6,549 nucleotides of DNA, taken from positions 1 through 6,549 of the forward strand of contig DCGL01000038.1 of NCBI GenBank assembly GCA_002314565.1, written 5' to 3'. Within the stretch, counting starts at the first letter, position 1. Each line of letters begins with the position of its first letter. The notes under the pieces were generated by a model. It worked only from the letters and a program-made list of their open reading frames with translations. It was not told the origin of the DNA and did not search any database. A program made the position numbers and the translations under genes. Positions 5,506 to 6,549 of this stretch are shown here, one piece after another. Source of the DNA: Clostridiales bacterium UBA1779 (lineage in GTDB: Bacteria > Bacillota > Clostridia > Oscillospirales > CAG-272).

Positions 5506-5572
5506 TAATCCAACTGCCTTCTGTCCGTGGATCGGAACTGTTTATTATTTGAATATCAATCCGTCTGAACTG

Positions 5573-5601
5573 TTGACGCAGAGGGCGTGGGGTGGTATAA
5601 T
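5573..5601 (+). promoter_or_regulatory. Promoter of the PHP phosphoesterase gene
   Basis: TTGACG (5573-5578), 17-nt spacer, and consensus TATAAT (5596-5601) preceded by TGG (5593-5595), an extended -10 element. Transcription near 5608 gives a leader of about 56 nt before ATG 5664. It lies back to back with the MATE promoter; no clear operator palindrome is seen between them. Confidence 0.82.
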
Positions 5602-5650
5602 ATCGGGTGAAACAATCAAAATACGGTTTTATTTATGAAATCATATTGAA

Positions 5651-5656
5651 AAGGAG
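5651..5656 (+). promoter_or_regulatory. Ribosome binding site that fixes the PHP gene start
   Basis: AAGGAG lies 7 nt before ATG 5664. The reading frame is open back to a GTG at 5607, but that codon lies 6 bases after the -10 box, at the expected transcription start, and cannot have a ribosome site. The start is therefore 5664. Confidence 0.88.
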
Positions 5657-5663
5657 CTCAAAT

Positions 5664-6467
5664 ATGAAATTCACCGTTGACCACGATTTTCACATTCATT
5701 CAGAGCTGTCGCTCTGCTCAAACGACCCCCTGCAGACTCCTCTGAGAATACTGCAGTATGCAAAGGACAATAATTACAAGGAACTGATACTCACCGATCA
5801 TTTCTGGGATGAAACGGTTCCCGGGGCTTCGAACTGGTATAAAAAACAGGATTATGAACACATCAGAAAGTCTCTGCCGCTTCCGACAGCCGAGGGTATC
5901 AACTACATGTTCGGTGCTGAAATCGATATGGATCAGTACGGCACGATAGGAATTTCGCACAAGGTCGCCGAGGAGCTTGCTTTCATTATCGTTCCGACGA
6001 CCCATCTTCATATGAGCGGCTTTACGATTGATGCTTCAATCGGCACCGAAACCGAGAGCGACTGGAAATACCGCGCAGAGCAGTACGTAAAGAGATGGGA
6101 TACGCTGCTGAACGCAGACCTCCCCTTTGAAAAGGTCGGAATTCCGCACCTCACCTGCGGCCTTATGTGCAAAGGACATTCGAAGAGCGTGCTGAATCTT
6201 ATCAGCGATGACACCTTCCGTGAAATGTTCACCAGAACAGCCAAAATCGGCATGGGAGTCGAACTGAACTTCAACTCTCTGGCAGCTCCCCGCGAGGAGC
6301 TTGAATGGCTCTTCCGCCCCTATCGTATTGCGATGACCTGCGGCTGCAAGTTCTATTTCGGCAGCGACGCGCATCACGAAGAAAAGCTGCTCAGTGCTCC
6401 TGCAAATTTTGCCAATATGGTTGACGTGCTGGGCCTTGAGGAAGATATGAAGTTCCATCTGAAATAA
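5664..6467 (+). CDS. PHP-domain metallophosphoesterase, histidinol-phosphatase type
   Basis: A 267-residue cytoplasmic protein, the length normal for PHP-family histidinol phosphatases (HisK type). The metal-binding motifs appear in order: DFHIHSELS (8-16, H10 and H12), LTDHFW (43-48, D45 and H46), GAEIDM (84-89, E86), PTTHLHMSG (111-119, H114 and H116), GIPHLTC (159-165, H162) and FGSDAHHEEKL (232-242, D235 and H237). Together these would build the three-metal site that hydrolyses phosphate monoesters. No active-site residue appears to be missing. No other histidine-biosynthesis gene is nearby, so the substrate could be histidinol phosphate or another small phosphoester; the gene name hisK is not justified on context. 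It has its own extended -10 promoter and a terminator, so it is monocistronic. It is transcribed divergently from the MATE-GHKL gene, and a functional link is not shown. Confidence 0.9.
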   Translation: MKFTVDHDFHIHSELSLCSNDPLQTPLRILQYAKDNNYKELILTDHFWDETVPGASNWYKKQDYEHIRKSLPLPTAEGINYMFGAEIDMDQYGTIGISHKVAEELAFIIVPTTHLHMSGFTIDASIGTETESDWKYRAEQYVKRWDTLLNADLPFEKVGIPHLTCGLMCKGHSKSVLNLISDDTFREMFTRTAKIGMGVELNFNSLAAPREELEWLFRPYRIAMTCGCKFYFGSDAHHEEKLLSAPANFANMVDVLGLEEDMKFHLK

Positions 6468-6476
6468 AAACAAAAG

Positions 6477-6526
6477 GGCTGGTTAAAAACCGGGAACAAC
6501 CCCCGGTGACTTAACCGGCCGTTTTT
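6477..6526 (+). terminator. Two-storey terminator after the PHP gene
   Basis: The outer stem GGCTGGTTAA/TTAACCGGCC (6477-6486 with 6511-6520, one G-T wobble) encloses an inner stem ACCGGG/CCCGGT (6489-6494 with 6502-6507, 7-nt loop). GTTTTT follows at 6521-6526. The stacked design resembles the terminator at 3636-3687. Confidence 0.88.
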
Positions 6527-6549
6527 ATCTTGTGTGCTTGGCACGCACA

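Noticed and set aside
5607..5663. GTG at 5607 as the start of the PHP gene, adding 19 residues
   Set aside because: The GTG lies 6 bases after the -10 box with no room for a ribosome site. The PHP motif normally begins close to the N-terminus, and ATG 5664 has AAGGAG at ideal spacing.
6531..6549. Imperfect palindrome TGTGTGC...GCACGCACA at the window edge
   Set aside because: It is only 7 paired bases with a bulge and is cut by the window end, too little to call as an operator or second terminator.

Overview
The window looks like a chromosomal segment of a low-to-moderate GC gut-type Firmicute, probably class Clostridia and near the Ruminococcaceae/Oscillospiraceae. This is inferred from four things: strong AAGGAG ribosome binding sites 7-9 nt before ATG, sigma-A-type promoters with 17-nt spacers, hairpin-plus-T-run terminators, and a dispersed GC-rich intergenic repeat with a CCTTCCCC/GGGGAAGG arm of a kind I associate with that group. 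No RNA genes, transposase, phage genes or CRISPR array are visible. The whole 6.5 kb is tightly organised, with six convincing genes in four transcription units.

Layout. 1-175: gene-free, two nested copies of a palindromic intergenic repeat. 176-496: a near-consensus promoter followed by an A+T-rich leader made of a tandem array with an exact 63-bp period. The array runs into the start codon of a class I SAM-dependent methyltransferase (497-1246), which ends in a 17-bp-stem terminator. 1291-1440: a second GC-rich repeat region. 1449-3599: a promoter very similar to the methyltransferase promoter (26 of 31 positions), then a probable three-gene operon. It encodes a LarA-type nickel-pincer hydroxyacid racemase/epimerase paralog, a 67-aa DUF4177-like protein, and a two-helix membrane protein with a YcxB-like tail. 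3636-3687: a two-storey, probably bidirectional terminator between convergent genes. 3686-5446, minus strand: a MATE-family transporter fused to a C-terminal RsbW/SpoIIAB-like GHKL ATPase domain. 5447-5663: divergent promoters. 5664-6467: a PHP-family metallophosphoesterase related to histidinol phosphatases, followed by another two-storey terminator.

The genes do not form one obvious pathway. The two best candidates for something new are (i) the 63-bp leader array, in which every unit places a potential or decayed ATG in the same phase as the real start codon and carries arms that can pair with either neighbouring unit, and (ii) the MATE-GHKL fusion, whose ATPase domain has lost the usual Mg-binding Asn and a D-box Gly. 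The LarA paralog keeps the cofactor Lys and all the catalytic and nickel-binding His positions, but has no cofactor-maturation genes beside it, so its substrate is open.
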